Below, piece after piece: positions 1 through 5,239 of a stretch of DNA of 5,399 bases. The stretch spans positions 1-5,399 of the forward strand of contig JALWKR010000097.1 of the NCBI GenBank assembly GCA_027081375.1, given 5' to 3'. A model generated the notes under the pieces. The model had not been told where the DNA came from. It did no database searches and saw nothing but the letters and a program-made list of their open reading frames with translations. The stretch comes from Persephonella sp. Lineage in GTDB: Bacteria > Aquificota > Aquificia > Aquificales > Hydrogenothermaceae. The position numbers and the translations under genes are program-made. Positions within the stretch are counted from its first letter, which is position 1, and every line of letters starts with the position of its first letter.

Positions 1-43
1 TCAAACATTTTTCAAGCTCATTTAATCTATCCTTTAAACTCAC
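1..43 (-). CDS. HEPN-domain partner of the nucleotidyltransferase, N-terminus only (cut by window edge)
   Basis: The first 14 codons of a gene lie here, beginning with GTG at 43-41 and reading MSLKDRLNELEKCL before the window ends. The start overlaps the last codons of the nucleotidyltransferase gene by 17 bases in another frame. It has a strong AAGGAG ribosome site (plus-strand 53-58) nine bases before the GTG. An amphipathic helix with this pattern is typical of the start of HI0074-like proteins (nucleotidyltransferase substrate-binding, HEPN fold), which follow HI0073-like nucleotidyltransferases in the same overlapping arrangement. In such pairs the HEPN protein is a four-helix bundle that complexes with the nucleotidyltransferase and often acts as the toxin. 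The identification rests on gene order, overlap and the short N-terminus; the catalytic part is outside the window. Confidence 0.6.
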   Translation of the reverse strand, partial: MSLKDRLNELEKCL

Positions 44-368
44 AGATTAGAACTCCTTCTTTTTTAACGGTATCTTTTATACCTTTTGAAGCTTTGTTTA
101 GATATATAAAATCTATTTTTCTCAGGGTTCGGATACCTTCTAATTTTTCTCTTAATTTTCGTATTTCTTTTTCAGTTAAATCTCTTTTGGTTTCCAACGC
201 TATATCAATATCCGAAAAGTACGTTGCCTTTCCTGTAGCAAAAGAGCCAAAAAGATAAAGTTTAAAAGGAGTTTTAATGTTTTCTTTAAAAATATTTATA
301 ATTTTCTCTAAAAGTTTTGAAATCTTTTCATCTTTGTAAGATAAGGTTTTAATTTTTTCCATTCTCAT
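27..368 (-). CDS. Minimal nucleotidyltransferase (MNT), probable antitoxin of an MNT-HEPN pair
   Basis: This 113-residue protein is a single-domain nucleotidyltransferase of the DNA polymerase beta superfamily. The active-site signature is visible: GS at residues 41-42, ten residues, then D53-I-D55 (GSX10DXD), followed by a third carboxylate D86 in the strand RKIDFIYL. Residues 1-36 form a charged helical lead-in before the first strand (FKLYLFGS). The length is usual for stand-alone MNTs (about 95-115 residues). In MNT-HEPN modules such proteins neutralise the HEPN toxin; the best-studied case (MntA) adds AMP to a toxin tyrosine. The HEPN partner starts within the last 17 bases of this gene, so the two are translationally coupled. 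No strong ribosome site precedes either ATG (368 or 362), so the exact start is uncertain by two codons. Whether this protein transfers AMP or another nucleotide cannot be told from sequence. Confidence 0.85.
   Translation of the reverse strand: MRMEKIKTLSYKDEKISKLLEKIINIFKENIKTPFKLYLFGSFATGKATYFSDIDIALETKRDLTEKEIRKLREKLEGIRTLRKIDFIYLNKASKGIKDTVKKEGVLICEFKG
53..58 (-). promoter_or_regulatory. Shine-Dalgarno site for the HEPN partner
   Basis: On the minus strand AAGGAG lies inside the 3' end of the nucleotidyltransferase gene, nine bases before a GTG codon. This is the main evidence that the GTG at 43-41 starts a real, translationally coupled gene. Confidence 0.6.
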
Positions 369-418
369 AAAAAAGAAAATATATTATTACTCACTTTATA
401 ACAATTTTTAAATCTACA

Positions 419-528
419 TTCAAGGCTATTGCCATTAAGTTCCGTAAATTGCTGTTGGCAGTGGAACAGAAAAGGTGAAGATACTGTATAAAACTTCTTA
501 AAATGTCAAAACTTCTCCCAAATGTCAA
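419..528 (+). mobile_element. Relic of a transposon end: coding tail plus terminal repeats
   Basis: The segment 421-480 is about 43% GC, clearly above its AT-rich surroundings. In one plus-strand frame it reads FKAIAIKFRKLLLAVEQKR followed by a TGA at 476-478, which looks like the last residues of a lost protein. Thirteen bases later come two tandem repeats (491-508 and 509-527), ending in TGTCA. A gene that stops just before short repeats ending in CA fits the terminal region of an insertion element with TG...CA ends and several transposase-binding repeats (as in IS21-, Tn7- or Mu-like elements). The frame stays open back to 371, but that stretch is AT-rich, so the junction with host DNA is probably near 410-420. 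No full transposase and no opposite end are present. I cannot name the family, and coincidence is possible. Confidence 0.35.
491..527. repeat. Two imperfect tandem repeats, 18 and 19 bp
   Basis: Unit one (491-508) is AAACTTCTTAAAATGTCA and unit two (509-527) is AAACTTCTCCCAAATGTCA. They share AAACTTCT at one end and AAATGTCA at the other, and differ only in the middle (TA versus CCC). On the minus strand each unit begins TGACATTT and ends AGAAGTTT. Repeats of this size and pattern at a transposon terminus are usually transposase-binding sites. The minus strand also contains two TTGACA hexamers here, so a promoter -35 role is an alternative, but no good -10 box follows at 16-18 bases. Confidence 0.6.
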
Positions 529-543
529 AGATTAAGGTTTTCA

Positions 544-858
544 TTATTTATTTTCTTGCTTTAATATGTTTTTAACAACTTCTTCCAATTCTGATAATTT
601 TGAATTTATAACATCGTAGATGATTTCAGCATCAATTCCCCAATATTCATGGGTAATTATATCTCTTAATCCTGCAATTTTTTTCCATTGATAAGGGTAT
701 TTTTCTCTAATATTCTCAAAAGCTTTTTACACTGCGTAAAACAACATAATATTTTGTTCTAAATCTTCTAGTGTTTTTACATCTTTAGTAAATTGCCTAA
801 TTCTCTCTATTTCTTCAAGTATATCTTCTAAAAATAACCTATAATCTCTTTTAGACAC
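544..858 (-). pseudogene. Broken HepT-like HEPN ribonuclease toxin (DUF86 family)
   Basis: From GTG at 858 the frame reads 43 residues beginning MSKRDYRLFLEDILEEIERI, then hits TAA at 729-727. The same frame continues for 60 more residues to the natural stop at 546-544 and includes REKYPYQWKKIAGLRDIITH and EYWGIDAEIIYDVI. This is the HepT/DUF86 family: the catalytic RX4HXY motif survives as RDIITHEY, but beyond the stop. Family members normally carry a helix resembling AVIRNLEIIGEA between the two halves. Here FYAV is followed by the stop and KAFENI, so about ten residues also seem to be missing, which suggests a small deletion that created the stop. The start overlaps the end of the upstream mntA-like gene by 8 bases and has a GAGG ribosome site six bases ahead (865-868). 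The toxin should be inactive unless there is read-through; no in-frame ATG restarts the second half. Confidence 0.8.
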
Positions 859-1147
859 TTATAGCCTCTTCATAAATATATTTTTTTAATCTTGGTTTTA
901 CTGCTTCTTTAATTATTAGATCAACTTTTTTTCCAAATAAATCTTCCAAATAAAACTTTAAATCCATATAGTTGTCAAAAGTTTTTTTACCTTTCTCAAA
1001 CTCTACCAGAATATCTATATCACTTTCAGGGGTTTGCTCTCCTCTAACATAAGAACCAAAAATGTATAGATTTTTCACACCGTATTTTTCTTTTATTTCA
1101 GGCATCTTTTCTTTTAAAGTTTGCTTTATTTTTTGTAAATCCAACAT
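851..1147 (-). CDS. mntA: MntA-type minimal nucleotidyltransferase antitoxin
   Basis: This roughly 98-residue protein is a minimal nucleotidyltransferase. The motif is G31-S32, ten residues, then D43-I-D45 (GSX10DXD), with the third metal-binding carboxylate at D76 in GKKVDLII. This is the exact signature of MntA antitoxins, which AMPylate a tyrosine in the RX4HXY motif of their HepT partner and so silence its RNase activity. The partner gene follows with an 8-base overlap but is broken. I chose ATG at 1147; a TTG at 1162 in the same frame would add five residues (MKSGK). Neither has a strong ribosome site; AGTGGA lies close before the ATG. The protein is complete and its catalytic residues are intact, so it has outlived its toxin. 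It might act on another HEPN protein, such as the one at the left window edge (inference). Confidence 0.87.
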   Translation of the reverse strand: MLDLQKIKQTLKEKMPEIKEKYGVKNLYIFGSYVRGEQTPESDIDILVEFEKGKKTFDNYMDLKFYLEDLFGKKVDLIIKEAVKPRLKKYIYEEAISV

Positions 1148-1216
1148 TTTTCCACTTTTCAAATATATTTGTTTAAAAGATAAATCTAAAAACTCATTTC
1201 TTCAAATTGAATTTTA

Positions 1217-1258
1217 TCAAAGTTTAAAAACTAAATTAAAAGAAAGTCTTAATCGCAC
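1217..1258 (-). other. Very short frame with a strong ribosome site, possible 5' remnant of a lost gene
   Basis: On the minus strand AAAGGAGAGG (1263-1272) precedes a GTG at 1258 by an ideal distance (AGGAG, then seven bases). The frame encodes only MRLRLSFNLVFKL before TGA at 1219-1217. A TATAAG hexamer at about 1319-1314 could be a -10 box, but there is no convincing -35. This may be the surviving start of a decayed gene or a leader peptide. The beginning resembles N-termini of some Cas6-like RNases, but 13 residues are far too few to claim that. Otherwise the interval 1163-1394 is AT-rich with no supportable gene, repeat array or RNA. Confidence 0.2.
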
Positions 1259-1394
1259 ATTTCCTCTCCTTTGTAGAATGATTTTTAACAAAAATTTCAA
1301 TTGAAGCTTTTTCCTTATACAAACGTTTTAAAAATAGAAAGTAGAATAGGGGAAATTTTTCTGATGTTTTTGAGTTAGGAAATTAGGGATATAT

Positions 1395-1423
1395 AAAAAA
1401 AGGGGGTTCTTAAGAGCCCCCTT
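1395..1423 (-). terminator. Rho-independent terminator of the porin gene
   Basis: Fifteen bases after the porin stop codon the minus strand forms a stem AAGGGGGCTC / GAACCCCCTT around a TTAA loop (1400-1423, one G-T pair), followed directly by seven Ts (1401-1395). This is a strong intrinsic terminator that separates the porin unit from the accessory DNA to the left. Confidence 0.93.
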
Positions 1424-1437
1424 AAAATCTTTTAAAA

Positions 1438-2442
1438 TTAAAATCTGAATCCAGCTTCTACACCAACAAATGTTCTGTTATCATCTGCATCTGCTGCAGT
1501 AGGACCATCATAAAATCCTTTTTCATCAGTTGCAACATAAGCAACTTCAGCTCTTAAATAGGCGTTACTTGTTGGAGACCATGTAGGAGTTATAGTAACA
1601 GACCAAGCACTATCTCCTGCTACACCGTATATTTCACTTGTACCTTCGTCAACATACTCAAGTCTAATTGGAAGAGATATTGTATCTGTAAGTTTTGGAA
1701 GAATGTATAATGCAACTCCGTAAGCTGAATCATCCTGTCCTGAAGTTTTTGCAGAATCATCAAGCCACTGATAATCTACATTTAACGCAACATCAATCCC
1801 TGCAATATTTGTAGATAAAACTAAATCTACAAGGTTTTTCTGAGCTGAGTAGTCGTAGTAAGAAATAGCATAATCAAAACCAGCTATAGAGCCAAGAGAA
1901 CCAATAGCAAAAGCTTCACCTGCATCGTGGTTGTATTCAGCATAAACATCAATTCCTTCTGCTACGTTATATGTAGCTCTAGCTCCAGGGTATGTAACAG
2001 GCTGTCCCCACCATACCATACCAAATGTATAGTTAGGGTTTTCCCATGTGTGATAAAGTTCATAACCAACGTTTGTAGTTAATAAACCTGCGTCTAACGT
2101 TAATCCTTCTACAGGATTTATGCTTACATAAGCAAATTCAGGTTCAAAGCTTTTTGATGTTTCTAAACCTAATAGGTCACTTTGAGGAGAAGAACCAAAA
2201 CTTGCTGTAAAACCAATTGTTGAATTTACTTTTGAAGTTAAACCAACTGCAAAAGAAGAAACAGTAAAGTAGTCATTATTAGGGTCTGCACATCCAGAAT
2301 CACATGGATTAGTAGTATAGAAATATCCTGCAGAGACTCCACCAAAAAGTTCAATGTCAGAGTTTGCTACAGTAATAGATCCAGCATTTGCTACATTGAA
2401 AAAAAATAATCCTACTGCTGCAAGACTTAAAAATTTCTTCAT
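1438..2442 (-). CDS. Outer-membrane beta-barrel porin (BBP2/OmpL-like)
   Basis: The 334-residue precursor starts with a clear Sec signal peptide (MKKFLSLAAVGLFFFNVANA, cleavage after A20). The mature part consists of alternating short strands rich in Gly, Tyr, Ser, Asp and Thr, and ends in GVEAGFRF; the terminal Phe is the classic C-terminal signal for barrel insertion. The middle (GLLTTNVGYELYHTWENPNY, residues about 118-138) resembles the putative beta-barrel porin-2 (OmpL-like) family, which forms diffusion channels. An early loop holds two cysteines (NPCDSGC, C47 and C51) that could form a disulfide. The gene follows amtB and has a perfect AGGAGG six bases before its ATG. Transport of ammonium or other small nitrogen compounds is suggested only by position. 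General-porin function is fairly sure; substrate and family assignment are not. Confidence 0.8.
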   Translation of the reverse strand: MKKFLSLAAVGLFFFNVANAGSITVANSDIELFGGVSAGYFYTTNPCDSGCADPNNDYFTVSSFAVGLTSKVNSTIGFTASFGSSPQSDLLGLETSKSFEPEFAYVSINPVEGLTLDAGLLTTNVGYELYHTWENPNYTFGMVWWGQPVTYPGARATYNVAEGIDVYAEYNHDAGEAFAIGSLGSIAGFDYAISYYDYSAQKNLVDLVLSTNIAGIDVALNVDYQWLDDSAKTSGQDDSAYGVALYILPKLTDTISLPIRLEYVDEGTSEIYGVAGDSAWSVTITPTWSPTSNAYLRAEVAYVATDEKGFYDGPTAADADDNRTFVGVEAGFRF

Positions 2443-2476
2443 GGAAAACCTCCTTAAGTTTTTTATGTTTTTAATT

Positions 2477-2503
2477 AAAAAAAGGGGCTATGTAGCCCCT
2501 TTT
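2477..2503 (-). terminator. Rho-independent terminator between amtB and the porin gene
   Basis: A perfect stem AAAAGGGGCTA / TAGCCCCTTTT with only two central unpaired bases (2480-2503) is followed on the minus strand by seven Ts (2483-2477). It starts 13 bases after the amtB stop. It should end most glnK-amtB transcripts before the porin gene, whose ribosome site begins only about 23 bases beyond the T-run. Confidence 0.92.
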
Positions 2504-2516
2504 CCCTGTTTACTAA

Positions 2517-3809
2517 TTATAAATTAAATCCTCTTTCTCCATGAGTTGCTTCATCAAGTCCCATTGTTTCTGTTTCCTCGTCTACTCTAGCACCACCAGT
2601 TATAACAGAGGATATGAAGTAGAGGATAACTGTCATTATAGCAGTGAATATAATTGTGAATAAAATAGATTCAATCTGAACAATAATCTGTCCCATTCTA
2701 TCTCCATTTTGAAGAGGAGAACCATCCCACGCTAAAGGTTGAAGAGCAAAGAATCCAGTTGCTAAAGCACCCCATATTCCAGCCATTCCGTGAACACCAA
2801 ATGCATCTAAAGAGTCATCATATCCAAGAGCTTTCTTGAGAACATATACACCAAACCATCCAACAATACCTGCTATAAATCCAATAATCAGTGCTCCTGT
2901 TGCATCAACAAATCCTGCTGCAGGAGTAATAGCAACTAAACCAGCAATAGCACCTGAAGCAGCACCAAGAAGAGTAGGTTTTTTAGCAGTTATCCATTCC
3001 ATTAGAACCCAAGAGATAACAGCTGTAGCGGTTGCAAGGTTTGTTGTTAAAAGAGCAACTCCAGCTACTTCATTAGCTCCAAATGCTGAACCTGCGTTAA
3101 ATCCAAACCAGCCAAACCAAAGTAGTCCAGCTCCAAGAGCCGTTAAAACAACTGAAGATGGAAGTATTGCTGTTTTTTTGTAATCTTTTCTTTTTCCAAG
3201 AAGTAAAGCTAACACTAAACCTGTTACCCCTGCGTTAATATGAACAACTGTACCACCTGCAAAGTCTAATGCTCCTGCATCAAATAAGAAACCACCACCC
3301 CATACAACGTGAGCTATTGGAGCATATACAAATGTTATCCAGAGAATAACAAATACAAGCCATGTAGAGAACTTCATTCTTTCAATAACTGCCCCTGCAG
3401 CAAGAGCTATAGTAATAGCTGCAAAAGTTGATTGGAACGTGGCAAATACCCATTCAGGATATGTCCCACTTAAAGCTTTATAATCAACTCCATGCATTAA
3501 TACTTTGCTAAATCCACCTACAATTGCATTAAGAGATCCTCCTTCTGTAAAAGCTAAAGAGTATCCCCATAAAAACCAAACAACAATAGCAATAGCATAT
3601 GCCATTAGAACCATCATTACTGTGTTAACAATATTTTTAAATCTTGTCATACCACCGTAGAAAAGGATAAGACCTCCTACAGTCATTAAAACAACAAATG
3701 CTGTTGCTGTGATCATCCAGGCTGTATCACCTGTATCAAGTTTTGCCTCTTCAGCAAAAGCAAAAAACGGTACCAAGAGCCCTAGCATAGTAAGAAGCTG
3801 TTTTCTCAT
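2517..3809 (-). CDS. amtB: Ammonium transporter AmtB
   Basis: This 430-residue inner-membrane protein conducts ammonium into the cell (Amt/MEP/Rh family). It starts with a signal-like segment (MRKQLLTMLGLLVPFFAFA, cleavage before EEAK) as in E. coli AmtB, then has about eleven membrane helices. All key residues are present, counted from this start: the Phe gate F129 (FQSTF) and F237 (WFGFNAGS), W170 and S241 of the outer binding site, D182 (GALDFAGG), and the pore histidines H190 (VVHINA) and H340 (FGVHG). The cytoplasmic tail GLDEATHGERGFNL matches the segment that contacts GlnK. The start at 3809 was chosen because AGGAGG lies seven bases before it and the signal peptide begins there; an in-frame ATG at 3854 would overlap glnK and add 15 non-homologous residues. 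It is cotranscribed with glnK, 31 bases apart. Confidence 0.97.
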   Translation of the reverse strand: MRKQLLTMLGLLVPFFAFAEEAKLDTGDTAWMITATAFVVLMTVGGLILFYGGMTRFKNIVNTVMMVLMAYAIAIVVWFLWGYSLAFTEGGSLNAIVGGFSKVLMHGVDYKALSGTYPEWVFATFQSTFAAITIALAAGAVIERMKFSTWLVFVILWITFVYAPIAHVVWGGGFLFDAGALDFAGGTVVHINAGVTGLVLALLLGKRKDYKKTAILPSSVVLTALGAGLLWFGWFGFNAGSAFGANEVAGVALLTTNLATATAVISWVLMEWITAKKPTLLGAASGAIAGLVAITPAAGFVDATGALIIGFIAGIVGWFGVYVLKKALGYDDSLDAFGVHGMAGIWGALATGFFALQPLAWDGSPLQNGDRMGQIIVQIESILFTIIFTAIMTVILYFISSVITGGARVDEETETMGLDEATHGERGFNL

Positions 3810-3816
3810 GTTAAAT

Positions 3817-3822
3817 CCTCCT
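3817..3822 (-). promoter_or_regulatory. Shine-Dalgarno site that fixes the amtB start
   Basis: A perfect AGGAGG lies seven bases before ATG 3809-3807 and inside the frame that opens at 3854. It shows that translation starts at 3809 and not at the upstream ATG. Confidence 0.85.
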
Positions 3823-3840
3823 GCTAAATTTTTTTTATTT

Positions 3841-4191
<351 letters not shown>

Positions 4192-4218
4192 TTAAGATTT
4201 TTACTATCCAGTAAAATA

Positions 4219-4234
4219 AGAAAAAAAGATGCCA
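4219..4234 (-). promoter_or_regulatory. Candidate sigma-54 promoter of glnK-amtB
   Basis: The minus strand reads TGGCATCTTTTTTTCT against the consensus TGGCACG-N4-TTGCW. The -24 element TGGCA matches fully, and the -12 element is TTTCT, so the G of the GC pair is missing. The predicted start of transcription is near 4208, giving a leader of about 28 bases to the glnK ATG. The match is imperfect, but its position and the NtrC-like palindrome upstream support it. No good sigma-70 promoter was seen in the same gap. Confidence 0.5.
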
Positions 4235-4298
4235 ATATTGTAAGTAACTGAATTTTTTAGTTTTTTTCCTTAGGAAAGTGTATGAAATTAATGATAAT

Positions 4299-4315
4299 TG
4301 CACAAAAATAGTGCA
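4299..4315. promoter_or_regulatory. NtrC-like enhancer site upstream of glnK
   Basis: The 17-base inverted repeat TGCACTATTTTTGTGCA (minus strand) has the arms and spacing of enterobacterial NtrC sites such as TGCACCAAAATGGTGCA. It is centred about 99 bases before the predicted transcription start, the usual enhancer distance for a sigma-54 activator. The match to the known motif and the gene context are strong; that this organism's activator is NtrC itself is inferred. Confidence 0.65.
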
Positions 4316-4334
4316 TTAAGTCAAGAAAATGCAT

Positions 4335-4363
4335 AAAAAAGGGGAAGTCAGCTTAAAGCTGAC
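4335..4363 (-). terminator. Terminator after the CsgG-like gene
   Basis: On the minus strand an 8-base stem GTCAGCTT / AAGCTGAC around a single central base (4347-4363; about 7 pairs with a 3-base loop) is followed by TTCCCC and six Ts (4340-4335). It begins 13 bases after the stop codon. The six-base gap between stem and T-run makes it weaker than the other two terminators here. Confidence 0.65.
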
Positions 4364-4376
4364 ATCACACAGACTT

Positions 4377-5117
4377 TTAGTGGTATCTATAGTAATTTTC
4401 AGGAATGTTCTTTTCTATCTCTTTTACAGCGTTATCTATTAAAACCATAACAGCTTTTTCCATAGGAGTGTTTTTATAAATTTCCAAGCCTCCTCCTAAT
4501 CCTATGCTCCCTGCAAGCCATCCTCCTAAACCACCTATGCTAAAACTTGAAGCACTTCCTTCTACCCTTGTTGAGCTAATAATTCTTCCTGTTCTTGTAT
4601 CTATAAGTCTTATAACTGCTGCAATATATGCATCCTTTTTACCAATCTTTACTCCACCAATGGCAGGAATTTTTGAAAGAATTGCTCCAACTCCTCCTTT
4701 TATTCCACCTGCTTTTGGTTCAAAGGCTACAATAGCACCTGTTACAAGAATATCAGCTCCTTCCATTAAACCTTTTTGTGGAGCTTTTCCCTGCTGAATA
4801 TAACCAGATCTTCCTAACTCAATTTCTTCTTTTACAGCTTCAAATCCCTCTCCTCTTTCAAGAACAATAAACTTTCCTGTTTTAATAAGAGTATCCACAA
4901 GCATATCTTTAATTCCTTCTCCAATACGTCCATAACATTTTGCAGCCCTACAGTCAAACTTGGCTACAGCTATCCGTGCTTTAGGTCCCTGATACTTTAT
5001 CACCTCATTTACATTTTGATTTGTTGTCTGAACGGATGTTGTTTGAACCCCAACACAGCTAAAAAGATTAAAAGAAATAAACGCGAATATTAAAATAAAA
5101 AGGAATTTTTTTAACAT
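4377..5117 (-). CDS. CsgG-family outer-membrane lipoprotein
   Basis: This 246-residue protein begins with a lipoprotein signal (hydrophobic stretch, lipobox L18-F-S-C21), so it should be lipidated and exported. The body follows the CsgG pattern: ARIAVAKFD (first strand, about 47-55), a helix GIKDMLVDTLIKTGKFIVLERGE, the segment EGADILVTGAIVAFEP, and VIRLIDTRTGRIISSTRVEG, then a glycine-rich region and a C-terminal amphipathic helix. CsgG forms the outer-membrane pore that secretes curli; many relatives act in other envelope roles. No csgA, B, E or F genes are nearby, so a curli role is not supported. It has two cysteines, C56 and C61 (FDCRAAKC). A GGGGGA ribosome site lies seven bases before the ATG. 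It is monocistronic here, between panC and glnK, with its own terminator. Family confidence is good; the specific role is unknown. Confidence 0.82.
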   Translation of the reverse strand: MLKKFLFILIFAFISFNLFSCVGVQTTSVQTTNQNVNEVIKYQGPKARIAVAKFDCRAAKCYGRIGEGIKDMLVDTLIKTGKFIVLERGEGFEAVKEEIELGRSGYIQQGKAPQKGLMEGADILVTGAIVAFEPKAGGIKGGVGAILSKIPAIGGVKIGKKDAYIAAVIRLIDTRTGRIISSTRVEGSASSFSIGGLGGWLAGSIGLGGGLEIYKNTPMEKAVMVLIDNAVKEIEKNIPENYYRYH

Positions 5118-5181
5118 GATATATCCCCCAAGTAATTATCCTCTCTTTTAAGTTAATACTTGTTTACCTATATTTCTAGAT

Positions 5182-5197
5182 AGAAAAATTTGTGCCA
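5182..5197 (-). promoter_or_regulatory. Candidate sigma-54-like promoter of the CsgG-like gene
   Basis: The minus strand reads TGGCACAAATTTTTCT. The -24 box TGGCAC is perfect and the -12 box is TTTCT, with the same missing G as in the glnK promoter. Transcription would start near 5171, with a leader of about 54 bases. The motif overlaps an AT-rich palindrome (5185-5203), which is an alternative explanation for it. No enhancer-like repeat was found upstream. Confidence 0.35.
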
Positions 5198-5203
5198 AAT
5201 TTT
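5185..5203. repeat. 19-base AT-rich inverted repeat in the panC-csgG-like gap
   Basis: The plus strand reads AAAATTTG-TGC-CAAATTTT, two perfect 8-base arms with a 3-base spacer. A second palindrome, TTTCTA-GA-TAGAAA, lies beside it at 5173-5186. They may be operators. Alternatively the first could act as a weak hairpin terminator for panC, since several Ts follow on the minus strand. The stem is too AT-rich to call a terminator with confidence. Confidence 0.4.
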
Positions 5204-5239
5204 AAAGCTAGTAGGTTCACAAACTTAGAAAAGAAAAAA

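Noticed and set aside
370..420. Sigma-70 promoter for the left nucleotidyltransferase gene (TTGTTA, 15 bases, TATATT on the minus strand)
   Set aside because: The spacing is short and such hexamers are common in DNA this AT-rich, so it is not reported as a feature.
1148..1162. TTG start five codons upstream for the MntA-like gene
   Set aside because: There is no better ribosome site there, TTG is a rarer start, and the family begins near the ATG at 1147. The possibility is kept in the entry as an alternative.
1163..1394. Possible CRISPR repeat fragments (stretches such as TTTCAATTGAA)
   Set aside because: No unit is repeated at regular spacing; short AT-rich similarity to CRISPR repeats is not evidence.
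2836..3183. Open frame on the plus strand opposite amtB
   Set aside because: It is antisense to the highly conserved AmtB core, has no family resemblance and is explained by codon bias of the true gene. The same holds for the plus-strand frames at 4504-4797 (opposite the CsgG-like gene) and 1062-1304 (opposite the MntA-like gene).
4299..4340. Second NtrC-like site made by TGCATT...AATGCA next to the main palindrome
   Set aside because: The arms are AT-altered and the total length is 22 bases, not 17, so it does not fit the site geometry.
5130..5145. GATAAT as a -10 box for the CsgG-like gene
   Set aside because: No acceptable -35 box lies 16-18 bases upstream, and the leader would start almost at the ribosome site.
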